A DNA stretch of 38,378 nucleotides, taken from contig CALWAU010000022.1 of assembly GCA_944375795.1 (NCBI GenBank), positions 1 through 38,378 of the forward strand. The letters run 5' to 3'. Made by a program: the position numbers and the translations under genes. The notes under the pieces were generated by a model. That model was given only the letters and a program-made list of their open reading frames with translations, ran no database searches and had not been told where the DNA came from. Origin of the DNA: an uncultured Clostridia bacterium (lineage in GTDB: Bacteria; Bacillota; Clostridia; Christensenellales; Borkfalkiaceae). Of the stretch, positions 15,459 through 26,361 are shown piece by piece. Every line of letters begins with the position of its first letter. The stretch's first letter is position 1.

Positions 15459-15487
15459 ATCATATGAGGCATGCCGGGGTTTTATGC
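15459..15487 (-). promoter_or_regulatory. Sigma-E-like promoter of the sipL-like gene
   Basis: On the minus strand GCATAAA (15487-15481), a 14-nt spacer and CATATGAT (15466-15459) match sigma-E elements at 5 of 7 and 6 of 8 positions, 34 nt before the ATG. It is weaker than the yqfC promoter but has the same spacing. Confidence 0.5.
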
Positions 15488-15582
15488 CGCGAAAACCGCA
15501 ACTTTTCCGCGCGTTTTTCGGGGAATTATGCGGAAAAGCGCCCGGGCCCCGCGAGGGCGAAGCGGAAGCCGAAAAACGAAAC

Positions 15583-15606
15583 GGCGGGCCCGCAACGGGG
15601 CCCGCC
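15583..15606 (-). terminator. Terminator of veg
   Basis: GGCGGGCCC (15606-15598) pairs with GGGCCCGCC (15591-15583) around a 6-nt loop, followed on the minus strand by GTTTCGTTTTT. It lies 10 nt after the veg stop and separates veg from the sipL-like gene. Confidence 0.85.
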
Positions 15607-15615
15607 TGTCCGATT

Positions 15616-15858
15616 TCATTGGATCTGCTTGATTTTGACGCTGCCGCACAGCACGTCCGAATAGGAGTACGCCGTCTTGCCGAGAAATCCCTCGTCGTCC
15701 GGCTTCACCGTAAACAGCGCCGGATAAATACCCGACAGAACGCCCGAGTAACTGAGGATCTTGTTTCTGCCCAGATTCACGCGCACGGCCACCCGTTTGC
15801 TGGAACACGCCTTTACCATTTGTTTGATGTCCGCTATATTTTTGGTGGGCTTAATCAT
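15616..15858 (-). CDS. veg: Veg family protein
   Basis: An 80-residue Veg protein (DUF1021), length typical. The family motifs are present: IKQMVKACSSKRVAVRVNLGRNK near residues 11-33, a GVLSGIYPALFTVK strand, and SYSDVL close to the end. In Bacillus Veg is highly expressed in vegetative cells and during outgrowth, and promotes biofilm formation, but its biochemical role is unknown. GAGGT precedes the ATG. It has its own promoter and terminator, so it is a single-gene unit. Confidence 0.93.
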   Translation of the reverse strand: MIKPTKNIADIKQMVKACSSKRVAVRVNLGRNKILSYSGVLSGIYPALFTVKPDDEGFLGKTAYSYSDVLCGSVKIKQIQ

Positions 15859-15885
15859 ACCTCTATTATGCCCGTCTTTCGGAAA

Positions 15886-15894
15886 ATTATACCA
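15886..15894 (-). promoter_or_regulatory. Extended -10 promoter of veg
   Basis: On the minus strand TGGTATAAT: a perfect -10 box with the TG extension, 27 nt upstream of the veg ATG. The -35 region at the usual distance (GTTCGG) is poor, as expected for an extended -10 promoter. Confidence 0.7.
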
Positions 15895-15952
15895 AATCCG
15901 AAATCCGGCCGAACGCCCGCGCCCGTCACAAAATTTTTTCCCGCGCGATAAA

Positions 15953-15978
15953 ATCGTACAGGGCGATCGTACAGGGCG
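15953..15978. repeat. Tandem 13-bp duplication downstream of uvrA
   Basis: ATCGTACAGGGCG occurs twice back to back (15953-15965, 15966-15978) just after the uvrA stop. It looks like a simple slippage duplication; no terminator was recognised in this gap. Confidence 0.85.
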
Positions 15979-15991
15979 TCCCCGCTTTCGT

Positions 15992-18808
<2,817 letters not shown>

Positions 18809-18853
18809 AAACAAACCGTAACCCTGCGTAAAAATTTTTTCTTCTTTCCGGCG

Positions 18854-20830
18854 TCAGGCCCTTCCCTGCCTCTCCGCCTTGCGGAGCCTCGCTTTCAGCT
18901 CCCCGATGCGGTCGCGGATCTCGATGGCGCGCTCGAAATCGAGCTGCGCGCTGGCCACCTTCATCAGCGCCTTCAATTTTTCGATTTCGTCGGGAATGTC
19001 CTTCAGCTTCATGTCGTCGCCCGCCGATTTCTTCTTGGTGATGTTCAACGTGGATTTTACTTCCTTGATGATCGTCCTGGGGACGATGCCGTGCTCCTTA
19101 TTGTAGGCGTCCTGGACGGCGCGGCGGCGCTCGGTTTCCCCGATGGCCCGCTTCATGCTGTCCGTCACCGCGTCCGCGTACATGATCACCCGCCCCTCGC
19201 TGTTGCGCGCGGCGCGCCCGATCGTCTGGATGAGGGAGGTATCGCTGCGCAAAAAGCCCTCCTTGTCCGCGTCGAGAATGGCCACCAGCTTCACCTCGGG
19301 CAAATCCAGCCCCTCGCGCAGCAGATTGATACCGCAAAGCACGTCGAATTCGCCCAGGCGCAGGCCGTTCACGATTTCGATCCGCTCGAGGGTGTCCACG
19401 TCGCTGTGCATGTATTTTACCTTGACGGAATGTTCTTTCAGATAGTCGGTCAACTCCTCCGCCATCTTCTTGGTGAGGGTCGTGATCAAAACCCTGCCCC
19501 CGCCGTTCACCACCGTATGGATCTCGGAAAGCAGGTCGTCTATCTGCCCCTTGGTGGGGCGGACCTCAATTTTCGGGTCGAGCAGCCCGGTCGGGCGGAT
19601 GAGCTGCTCCACCACCTGTCCCGCCTCGCCGAGCTCGTAGGGGGCGGGCGTGGCGGAAACGCAGATGAGCTGCGGAACGCGCGCGTCGAACTCCTCGAAG
19701 GTAAGCGGGCGGTTGTCGTACGCCGACTGCATGCGGAAGCCGTAATCCACAAGGTTCTTTTTTCTCGACAGGTCCCCGTGGTACATGGCGCGTATCTGCG
19801 GAATGGTCATGTGGCTTTCGTCGATAAAGACGAGAAATTTCCCGGCGGGGAAATAATCGAGCAGCGTAAAGGAGGGTTCCCCGGGCTTGCGCCCGTCAAA
19901 ATAGCGGCTGTAATTTTCGATGCCGCTGCAATAGCCGATCTCCCGCATCATTTCGAGGTCATGCTCGGTGCGCTGCCGAAGGCGCTGCGCTTCCAGAAGC
20001 TTGCCCGCGTCCTCAAAGGCCTTCACCTCGCCCCTGAGGTCCTCCTCTATCATCGCCAGCGCCTTTCTCAGTTTCTCCGTGCCGACGGCGTATTGGCTGG
20101 CGGGGAAAATCGCGACGTGCGAAAGCTCGTTGATGCGGTTGCCGGTCAGCGCCTCCACCTCGAAAATCCTGTCTATCTCGTCCCCGAAAAATTCGACGCG
20201 GACGGCGACTTCGGAATTGGAGGCGGGAAAAATCTCCACCGAATCCCCGCGCACGCGGAAGGTGGAGCGTTTGAAATCCATGTCGTTGCGGGAATACTGC
20301 AGCTCGATCAGCTTGCGCATCAGCTGATTTCGCTCCATCTCCATGCCGGGGCGGAGGGATATGGAAAGCCGGAAATACTCCTCGGGCGCGCCCAGGCCGT
20401 AAATGCAGGACACCGACGCCACGACGATGACGTCCTCCCGCTCCATCAGCGAGCAGGTCGCCGAATTGCGCAGCTTGTCTATCTCGTCGTTGAGGCTCAT
20501 GTCCTTTTCGATGTAAGTATCCGTGGAGGGGATGTAGCTCTCCGGCTGATAGTAATCGTAATAAGAGACGAAATATTCGACGCGGTTTTTCGGGAAAAAC
20601 TCCCGAAATTCATTGCACAGCTGGGCCGCCAGCGTCTTGTTGTGCGCGATGACCAATGTCGGCCGCCCCACGTTTTTGATGACGTTCGCCATCGTAAACG
20701 TCTTGCCGCTGCCCGTCACGCCGACGAGCACCTGCGTCCGTATCCCGTCCAGCACCCCTTCGGTGAGCTTCTCTATCGCCTGCGGCTGATCGCCCGTCGG
20801 CTGAAAGGGTGCCTCTATTTCAAATTGCAT
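18854..20830 (-). CDS. uvrB: Excinuclease ABC subunit B, UvrB
   Basis: Helicase-like damage-verification subunit of nucleotide excision repair (658 residues). It has Walker A GVTGSGKT (37-44), the beta-hairpin region [15 protein letters not shown], Walker B FIDESH, helicase motifs [15 protein letters not shown] and QTIGRAARN, and a C-terminal UVR domain ([15 protein letters not shown]). ATG 20830 is chosen because GGAGGAGG lies 4 nt upstream; an earlier in-frame start at 20869 lies next to the SOS box. First gene of uvrBA. Confidence 0.97.
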   Translation of the reverse strand: MQFEIEAPFQPTGDQPQAIEKLTEGVLDGIRTQVLVGVTGSGKTFTMANVIKNVGRPTLVIAHNKTLAAQLCNEFREFFPKNRVEYFVSYYDYYQPESYIPSTDTYIEKDMSLNDEIDKLRNSATCSLMEREDVIVVASVSCIYGLGAPEEYFRLSISLRPGMEMERNQLMRKLIELQYSRNDMDFKRSTFRVRGDSVEIFPASNSEVAVRVEFFGDEIDRIFEVEALTGNRINELSHVAIFPASQYAVGTEKLRKALAMIEEDLRGEVKAFEDAGKLLEAQRLRQRTEHDLEMMREIGYCSGIENYSRYFDGRKPGEPSFTLLDYFPAGKFLVFIDESHMTIPQIRAMYHGDLSRKKNLVDYGFRMQSAYDNRPLTFEEFDARVPQLICVSATPAPYELGEAGQVVEQLIRPTGLLDPKIEVRPTKGQIDDLLSEIHTVVNGGGRVLITTLTKKMAEELTDYLKEHSVKVKYMHSDVDTLERIEIVNGLRLGEFDVLCGINLLREGLDLPEVKLVAILDADKEGFLRSDTSLIQTIGRAARNSEGRVIMYADAVTDSMKRAIGETERRRAVQDAYNKEHGIVPRTIIKEVKSTLNITKKKSAGDDMKLKDIPDEIEKLKALMKVASAQLDFERAIEIRDRIGELKARLRKAERQGRA

Positions 20831-20873
20831 ACGCCCTCCTCCGGGCCCGCGCCCGCCGCCCGCATACATCCCG

Positions 20874-20887
20874 CGAACATTCGTTTG
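20874..20887 (-). promoter_or_regulatory. SOS box (LexA/DinR operator) of uvrBA
   Basis: CGAACATTCGTTTG fits the Bacillota LexA operator CGAACNNNNGTTYG. It lies just downstream of the uvrB -10 element, 44 nt before the ATG, so LexA would block the promoter until DNA damage. Confidence 0.85.
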
Positions 20888-20901
20888 TTTTCCCGGGAGA
20901 T

Positions 20902-20930
20902 ATTATAGCACAAAGAAAAAGAAAAGTAAA
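20902..20930 (-). promoter_or_regulatory. uvrBA promoter
   Basis: On the minus strand TTTACT (20930-20925), a 17-nt spacer and a perfect TATAAT (20907-20902), directly upstream of the SOS box. Confidence 0.85.
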
Positions 20931-20971
20931 CCGATTTGAGGGCATATTTCCAAGGCGGCGGAAAAAATCGG

Positions 20972-21328
20972 TCAGAAGATTTTCTTCATCAGCAGCCCGA
21001 CGAGAAAGGCGAGCACGGCGGAAGCGATCGTCCAGCCTATCTTAAAGGCCAGATCCCGCCGCAGCTGCACGGACGAACGCTTGAAGGCGAAGCCGTTGGG
21101 GTGCAGGGTGATGACGTACATTTTTTCCCCTTTTCTGTCCGAGGAAATCATTTCAAAATAGTCGTCCAGCTCCAGCGCGCGCAAAATTTTTTCCAGCCTC
21201 TCCTCCGTATATTTCTCCTTTTTGGGCAGGGCGCGCAGCAAATCGGCGGGCGCGACGAGGCAGCGGCCCTCCTCCCTGCAAAGGGAAAATACCGCCTGCA
21301 TCACCTCGCTCTCCTTTCTGTTCAGCAT
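20972..21328 (-). CDS. Small winged-helix-like membrane protein (paralogue 1)
   Basis: A 118-residue protein of no recognised family. Residues 1-75 read as a winged-helix fold: an N-terminal helix MLNRKESEVMQAVFSLC, a second helix after APADLLRALP, a recognition-like helix TEERLEKILRAL, and a beta wing (YFEMISSDRKGEKMYVITL). One membrane helix near the C-terminus (about 92-114, WTIASAVLAFLVGLLM) ends in a short basic tail. The next gene upstream (21366-21737) has the same layout and the same ML(N/D)R start, so the two are paralogues. The soluble part should face the cytoplasm. A tail-anchored DNA- or protein-binding adaptor is one guess. Confidence 0.75.
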   Translation of the reverse strand: MLNRKESEVMQAVFSLCREEGRCLVAPADLLRALPKKEKYTEERLEKILRALELDDYFEMISSDRKGEKMYVITLHPNGFAFKRSSVQLRRDLAFKIGWTIASAVLAFLVGLLMKKIF

Positions 21329-21365
21329 ACTCCCTCCTCGCCCGCCTCCCCGGCCGTCACGGCCC

Positions 21366-21737
21366 TCAGCGCAGCAGTCCGATCAGGGCAAACACGAGCG
21401 CGGCCAGAACCCCGCCCGCAAACGAACCGAAAAAGGCGGCGGCCATAAAATACCGAAGCTGAACCGAGCTTTCGTCCTTTTTCTCCGCCTCCCGCTCGCA
21501 ATAGCTCCGCCCGAGCGGAAGCGGACAGACACAGTACATGCCGCCGCCCGAATACTTGATGTTTATGTAGCCGTTTTCCGACAGATAAACGAGCATTTGG
21601 GAAAGGGATTCCGCGGTCACCCCCCAGCCCTCGGGAAAGGCGGACAGAAAATCCTCCTCGGAAAATACCTTGTACGTTCCCGAGGCGCAGAAATCGTTGA
21701 TTGTCTGCAAAAGCGCGGAGGTCCGTCTGTCTAACAT
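21366..21737 (-). CDS. Small winged-helix-like membrane protein (paralogue 2)
   Basis: A 123-residue paralogue of the protein encoded at 20972-21328. The N-terminal domain has MLDRRTSALLQTINDFC, SEEDFLSAFPEG, a recognition-like helix AESLSQMLVYLSENG and a wing ending in MYCVCPL. A membrane helix covers about residues 95-121 (MAAAFFGSFAGGVLAALVFA). The ATG at 21737 is chosen because GAGGAG lies 5 nt upstream; a GTG two codons earlier is less likely. It sits between a zinc-ribbon membrane protein and paralogue 1, all on one strand with short gaps, so the three probably form an operon. Function unknown. Confidence 0.75.
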   Translation of the reverse strand: MLDRRTSALLQTINDFCASGTYKVFSEEDFLSAFPEGWGVTAESLSQMLVYLSENGYINIKYSGGGMYCVCPLPLGRSYCEREAEKKDESSVQLRYFMAAAFFGSFAGGVLAALVFALIGLLR

Positions 21738-21814
21738 ATGCACTCCTCATATGCCGAAATATGTACCTCCGCGCCGCGCGCTTTGCTATGCAGTTGTCCG
21801 CCCTCGCGGGGCCG

Positions 21815-22567
21815 TCAGATCATCAGAATGAAAAACACCAGTCCGAGCGCGCTGCCCACGTAGCCGATCACCATCGCCCACAAAAGCTGGGCGCTCGTCT
21901 TTTTCTCCTCGCGGTACAGCCGCCTCGCCTCCACGGACGCCAGAATGGCGACGGGCAGACAGAGCAACGCGCCGATGCCGCACCAGAAATCCAGCATCAG
22001 CCCCACAAACGCCAGGATAAACAGCGCCTTTCTCTTGGACACCGAACGGGCGCGGGCGCGCTGCGCCGTCTCCTCCATCCGGCGGCGGGCATAGTCCCTC
22101 GGTTCCGCCGAAGGCCCCGCGTAGGGATACAGCGACGGAGAGCGATAGTAAGGGGTACCGTTCGCGGTAGTGAAAGACTGCCGCTCCTGTCCCGAGGAAA
22201 CGGACGGCCTTTCTCCGCCGTAATCGAGGCGGCAGTCGGAGCCGTTCCACTCGGCGCGCACCTTCCTCTCCTCCCGCGGCGGCTCTGCGCCCTCCGGCGC
22301 CTTCTCCGCCGTATCTTCCGGCTTCTTTTCCGCCCCTTCCGGCGCGTTTTTCGGGGCGTCGGGGGCGGGCCGCGTTTCGCCCCGCACGTCCGCAGGCCGT
22401 CCGCCCTCCGGTGCGGTCAGTTCTTTTCTTTCTTCCGTCCCCTCGTCCGTTCCCCCGACCGCGGCGGAAAGGGGCGCGGCCTCCTCGTCGAGGCGCGCGC
22501 CGCAGCGGACGCAGAATTTTGCATAGTCCGCATTCGTGTAGCCGCAATTTTTACAAAGCTTACTCAT
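21815..22567 (-). CDS. Zinc-ribbon membrane protein
   Basis: A 250-residue protein with an N-terminal zinc ribbon (CKNCG at 5-9 and CVRCG at 19-23), a disordered stretch rich in Pro, Glu and Ala (about 28-165), and a C-terminal membrane part. The membrane part has a long hydrophobic region near 182-210 (ALFILAFVGLMLDFWCGIGALLCLPVAI, split here by position) and a last helix at about 228-250. The end resembles DUF4190-like small membrane domains. The ATG at 22567 sits only 6 nt after a -10 box and has no ribosome-binding site, so the mRNA appears leaderless. Probably first in an operon with the two winged-helix membrane proteins downstream. Function unknown. Confidence 0.8.
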   Translation of the reverse strand: MSKLCKNCGYTNADYAKFCVRCGARLDEEAAPLSAAVGGTDEGTEERKELTAPEGGRPADVRGETRPAPDAPKNAPEGAEKKPEDTAEKAPEGAEPPREERKVRAEWNGSDCRLDYGGERPSVSSGQERQSFTTANGTPYYRSPSLYPYAGPSAEPRDYARRRMEETAQRARARSVSKRKALFILAFVGLMLDFWCGIGALLCLPVAILASVEARRLYREEKKTSAQLLWAMVIGYVGSALGLVFFILMI

Positions 22568-22573
22568 ACTTTG

Positions 22574-22602
22574 ATTGTACTATTATTTGCGGAAAAAGTC
22601 AA
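22574..22602 (-). promoter_or_regulatory. Promoter giving a leaderless transcript
   Basis: On the minus strand TTGACT (22602-22597), a 17-nt spacer and TACAAT (22579-22574). The expected start of transcription, about 7 nt on, falls on or next to the ATG at 22567. Confidence 0.8.
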
Positions 22603-22655
22603 TTTAATTCGCGACGGAAACATGCGGGTTTTGTAAATCCTGTGTGAAAATTTCT

Positions 22656-25481
22656 TCAACGCGGACTCTCCCAAGGCAAAGCCGTCCGCAAACGGCTTTC
22701 CCGTTCCGCCGCGCTTTTTTCCGACGAAATGCCCGCCGCCTGCGCCCGTGCGAACGCCCGCCGCTTCGCTTTCGGAGATTTTTTCTCCTTCATCGCTTCC
22801 CTGTCCCTCCCCTTTCGGAAAATTGCCTTGCGCAGGAGATCGACGGGAATCACCGTAAAAGCGAGCGCCAGCGTGAGCAGGAGTTCCCTCGCCGTAAGCC
22901 CCGCGCAGCGGAACACCCCGCCTCCGACATAGACGATGAGAAGCTGCACCGCCATCACGAGCAGGATAAACACGACAAACATTCTGTTTTTCCCCAGGTG
23001 CGCAAACAGATTCAGCCTCTCCGTCCTGGCGTTGAAGGCGTTGAAGATGCCCGAAAATACGAACAGCGTGAAAAAGGCGGTATAAAAATACAGGGGATTT
23101 TCCTCCCATCGGAACAGCCGGCGAAAGACGGGCGCTTTCAGAAAGACGAGGCAGAGCCCCACCGTATATATCCCCATCCAGAGAATCCGCCCCGCCATGG
23201 AGCGGTTGAGGACGGGTTCTTTCCGCCGCGTCGGTTTTTCCTCCATATATTCCGCCAGCGCCGGTTCGCCGGCAAACGCCAATCCCGCCAGCGTATCCAT
23301 GATGATGTTGATCCAAAGCATCTGAATGACAGTCACGGGCGTATCGACGCCGATGAAGGGCGCAATCAGGGACACCCCCACGGCGCACAGATTCATCGTG
23401 AGCTGAAACACCACAAATTTGCGGATGCTTCTGAAAATCGTCCGCCCGTAGCGGATCGCCCGCGCGATCGAGGCAAAATTGTTGTCGAGAATAACGATGT
23501 CCCCCGCTTCTTTGGCTACCTCCGTGCCCGTCCCCATCGCAAACCCGACGTCCGCCTTTTTGAGGGCCGCGGCGTCGTTGATGCCGTCCCCCGTCATCCC
23601 CGCCACCAGCCCGGCCGACTGCGCCAGACGCACCAGCCGGCTTTTGTCCGTCGGCAGGGCGCGCGCCACCACCCGGATGCGGGGCAGAATTTGCAGCACC
23701 TCCTCGTCCGTCATCGCGGAAAGCTCCTTCCCCGTGAGCGCCAGGGCGCCGCCCGGAACAGCGTTCATGAGTCCCGCTTCCTCCGCCACCGCCCGCGCCG
23801 TTTCGATGTTGTCCCCCGTGATCATGACCACCTGAATGCCCGCGCCCGTCACCTCGGCGATCGCGGCGGGCACCTCCCTGCGCAGGTCGTCGCGGATACC
23901 GACGAGCGCCACGAAAGTGAGGTCCTTCAAATCTTTTTCCCCGTTCACTTCCCGGCGGGAGACCGCAACCGCCAGCACCCGCATCGCGCGGCGGGTCATT
24001 TCCCGTTGCTTTCTGCCCGCCAGAGCGGCGTCGAAGGGGGCAAGGTTTCCCCTTTCGTCCACGCAATTTCCGCAGGCGGACAAAATCTTTTCGGGCGCGC
24101 CCTTGACAAAGGTGCATTTCTCCCCGAAAAGGGGCATTCCGCCCCTTCGGGAACGGACGGTCGCCGCGGAAAATTTATACGCGCTGTCGAAGGGGAGCGC
24201 GGAGAGCTTTTCGTACCCTTCCGCATCGAAACCGAGGGGCAGAACGCCGCTTAAAAGCGCGCGGTCGGTGGCGTTGCCGCCGATTGCCCCCTTTCCGTCC
24301 GGAGAAGGGACGCTGGCCGTATTGAAACGGGCGGAAAGGCAGAGAAGCTCCTTCACCGCTCCGCTGCATTCCCGCACGTCGCCGCATACCTGCCCCCCGC
24401 CTTCCACAAATTTCACCGCTTCCAGCTCCCCTTTCGTCAGGGTGCCCGTCTTGTCCGTAAACAAAATATTCAGCCCGCCCGACGCCTCGATGCCCACGGG
24501 CTTGCGCACCATTACTTTGTCTTTCAGCATGCGCAGCATATTGGAAGAGAGCACGACGGCGATCATCATGGGCAGCCCCTCGGGCACCGCCACCACGACG
24601 ATGGCGATGGCGAGGGTCAGCGCGTGCATCAGCCGGGGCACGCACACCGTCCAGGTACAGACGTCCGCCCACGCCCGGGAAAGGCTCATGCCGTTGTCGA
24701 TGAGGAAGCTGTTGAACAAATCGGCCACGGCGATGAGCACCGCGGCCAGATACCCCAGCTTGCTAAGCGTCCCCGCCAGCCCCGCCAATTTGACGCGCAG
24801 GGGGCTTTCGGGCGGTTCCTCCTGCATCTCCCCCGCAAGTCCGCCGTAAAAGGTCGCGTCCCCCACGCGGCCCACCCGCATGATCCCCTCCCCCGCGGAC
24901 ACGATGCTGCCGCAAAAGAGCTGGTCTTTATGGGAGAGGTCCCATTCCCCGCCCGAAGAGACGGGAATCTTTTCCGCCTCGGCGCTCTCGCCGTTGAGCG
25001 CCGACTGATCGACGCTCAGCCCGCCCGAGAGGAGCACGCCGTCCGCGTGTATCTTTTCGCCCGCTTCCAGGAGGACGAGGTCGCCCACCACCAGCTCGGA
25101 GGCGGGGATCTCCGACACCCCCTCCGCGCGGCGGACGCGGCATTTTGCGCCTGCGGAGGCCTTCTGCAATTCGAGAAAGGCCGATTCGCTCCCGTATTGG
25201 GAGAGGGTGGACACAAACGTCGCGAGGAATACCGCCGCCGCGATGCCGACCGATTCCGTCCAATCGGAAGTGCGGAACAGGAAAAGCACGTTGACGGCGA
25301 GCGCCGCGAGCAATATTTTGATGATCGGGTCGCCGAAGCTCGCCAGATACTGCCGGAAAAATCCCTTCCGTCTGCGTCTGGTGAGGACGTTGGCGCCGTG
25401 CCTGCGGCGGGAGGCGAGTACCTGTTCCTTCGTCAGACCCGTCCCGCCCGCGTCCGTCCGGGTCGAAATGCCTTCCTTCAT
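22656..25481 (-). CDS. P-type Ca2+-transporting ATPase (PMCA-like, type IIB)
   Basis: Cation-exporting P-type ATPase of 941 residues. It has the actuator-domain loop VDQSALNGES (163-166 NGES instead of TGES), the M4 motif VAVPEGLP, the phosphorylation site DKTGTLTKG (Asp343), the ATP-binding KGAPEK, MITGDN, MTGDGINDAAALKKADVGFAMG, and the M6 sequence LWINIIMDTLAGLAFAGEPA, which matches plasma-membrane Ca2+-ATPases. It probably exports Ca2+ from the cytoplasm. The C-terminus adds a basic tail of some 40 residues. AAGGAG lies 7 nt before the ATG. The upstream gap has a possible -10 (TACAAT near 25518) but no good -35. Confidence 0.9.
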   Translation of the reverse strand: MKEGISTRTDAGGTGLTKEQVLASRRRHGANVLTRRRRKGFFRQYLASFGDPIIKILLAALAVNVLFLFRTSDWTESVGIAAAVFLATFVSTLSQYGSESAFLELQKASAGAKCRVRRAEGVSEIPASELVVGDLVLLEAGEKIHADGVLLSGGLSVDQSALNGESAEAEKIPVSSGGEWDLSHKDQLFCGSIVSAGEGIMRVGRVGDATFYGGLAGEMQEEPPESPLRVKLAGLAGTLSKLGYLAAVLIAVADLFNSFLIDNGMSLSRAWADVCTWTVCVPRLMHALTLAIAIVVVAVPEGLPMMIAVVLSSNMLRMLKDKVMVRKPVGIEASGGLNILFTDKTGTLTKGELEAVKFVEGGGQVCGDVRECSGAVKELLCLSARFNTASVPSPDGKGAIGGNATDRALLSGVLPLGFDAEGYEKLSALPFDSAYKFSAATVRSRRGGMPLFGEKCTFVKGAPEKILSACGNCVDERGNLAPFDAALAGRKQREMTRRAMRVLAVAVSRREVNGEKDLKDLTFVALVGIRDDLRREVPAAIAEVTGAGIQVVMITGDNIETARAVAEEAGLMNAVPGGALALTGKELSAMTDEEVLQILPRIRVVARALPTDKSRLVRLAQSAGLVAGMTGDGINDAAALKKADVGFAMGTGTEVAKEAGDIVILDNNFASIARAIRYGRTIFRSIRKFVVFQLTMNLCAVGVSLIAPFIGVDTPVTVIQMLWINIIMDTLAGLAFAGEPALAEYMEEKPTRRKEPVLNRSMAGRILWMGIYTVGLCLVFLKAPVFRRLFRWEENPLYFYTAFFTLFVFSGIFNAFNARTERLNLFAHLGKNRMFVVFILLVMAVQLLIVYVGGGVFRCAGLTARELLLTLALAFTVIPVDLLRKAIFRKGRDREAMKEKKSPKAKRRAFARAQAAGISSEKSAAERESRLRTALPWESPR

Positions 25482-25571
25482 GAAGCCGCTCCTTACAATG
25501 CCGTAATACGTTTCATTGTATGCGCCGCGGCCCGGCTTTATGAATGGCGCCCGCCCGAATGCAGGGGGGGC

Positions 25572-26162
25572 TTATCCCTTGCGGAAGAAACCGAGCGCCT
25601 CGGTCATGATCCCCTTTGCGATCCGCGCCAGCTCCTCGGGAGATTTTTTCATTCCCTGCCGTATCCAGCGGGTCATCAGCCCGATGCAGCCGTTGCTGAC
25701 AAAGGCGTAAAAATCCTCTATTTCGTCCTCCGACGCCTTCGGAAAGGCGAGGGAATAATTCTGCACGCAGGATTTCCGTCCCAGCTCCAGCATGCGCTGC
25801 AAAAATCGCTTGTCCCCGTTGTCCCCCAGCACGACCACGCAGATATCCATATTCTGCCCGAGAAAGCGGAATATCCCTTCAAAGAAGCTGACGGACATCA
25901 GACCGTTTTCCCCCGCGATTTTTTTCAGTTGCTCGGCGAGCTCGGCAAGCATCTCCTCCTCTATCTTTTCCAGCAGGTCATACACGTCCTGATAATGATT
26001 GTAGAAGGTGCTGCGATTGATGCCCGTCCGTTCGCACAGCTCGCGCACGGTGATCGACTGGATGGGTTTGTTTTTCAGCAGCTCGGTGAACTCCTTGCGT
26101 ATGAGCATCTTGGTCACCCGCACCCGATAATCCCTGTTTTCCGGCTTTCCCTTGCTTTCCAA
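25572..26162 (-). CDS. TetR/AcrR family regulator (TTG start)
   Basis: A 196-residue DNA-binding repressor type. The N-terminal helix-turn-helix at about residues 37-57 (ITVRELCERTGINRSTFYNHY) is a clear TetR match, and the C-terminal ligand domain resembles the TetR_C_7 (DhaS-like) group. Start: TTG at 26162, because AAAGGAGG lies 8 nt upstream and the conserved RDYRVRVTKMLIRKEF begins shortly after; upstream in-frame codons would run into the promoter region. It is divergent from the SDR oxidoreductase, 199 nt apart, suggesting that it controls that gene and itself. The inducer is unknown. Confidence 0.88.
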   Translation of the reverse strand: MESKGKPENRDYRVRVTKMLIRKEFTELLKNKPIQSITVRELCERTGINRSTFYNHYQDVYDLLEKIEEEMLAELAEQLKKIAGENGLMSVSFFEGIFRFLGQNMDICVVVLGDNGDKRFLQRMLELGRKSCVQNYSLAFPKASEDEIEDFYAFVSNGCIGLMTRWIRQGMKKSPEELARIAKGIMTEALGFFRKG

Positions 26163-26202
26163 TGGCGTTTCCTCCTTTCCCCGGCGCTCCCCGGAGATGC
26201 GA

Positions 26203-26279
26203 CAATTTTTGCGAAAACGTCGATTATCCTGCCGCCGGCTCCCCCGTCGGGGAAAATCTGCGCATTCCGACAAAAATTG
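26203..26279. repeat. Spaced inverted repeat in the tetR-SDR intergenic region
   Basis: CAATTTTTG (26203-26211) and CAAAAATTG (26271-26279) are exact reverse complements about 60 bp apart. They could be paired operator half-sites with looping, but AT-rich 9-mers can also recur by chance. Confidence 0.35.
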
Positions 26280-26283
26280 CCCG

Positions 26284-26312
26284 TTTACAAATCCTCTCGA
26301 TTATATTATAAT
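26284..26312 (+). promoter_or_regulatory. Promoter and overlapping palindrome of the SDR gene
   Basis: TTTACA (26284-26289), a 17-nt spacer and TATAAT (26307-26312). The -10 is half of a 13-bp palindrome ATTATATTATAAT (26300-26312), a plausible site for the divergent TetR protein. Confidence 0.8.
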
Positions 26313-26361
26313 AGATTTGAACCCAAAAATCAATCCGACAATCGAAAAAGGAGTGACAGAT

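Noticed and set aside
15953..15978. Attachment site or integration duplication after uvrA
   Set aside because: The 13-bp copies are directly adjacent with nothing inserted between them and no mobile gene nearby, so slippage is simpler.
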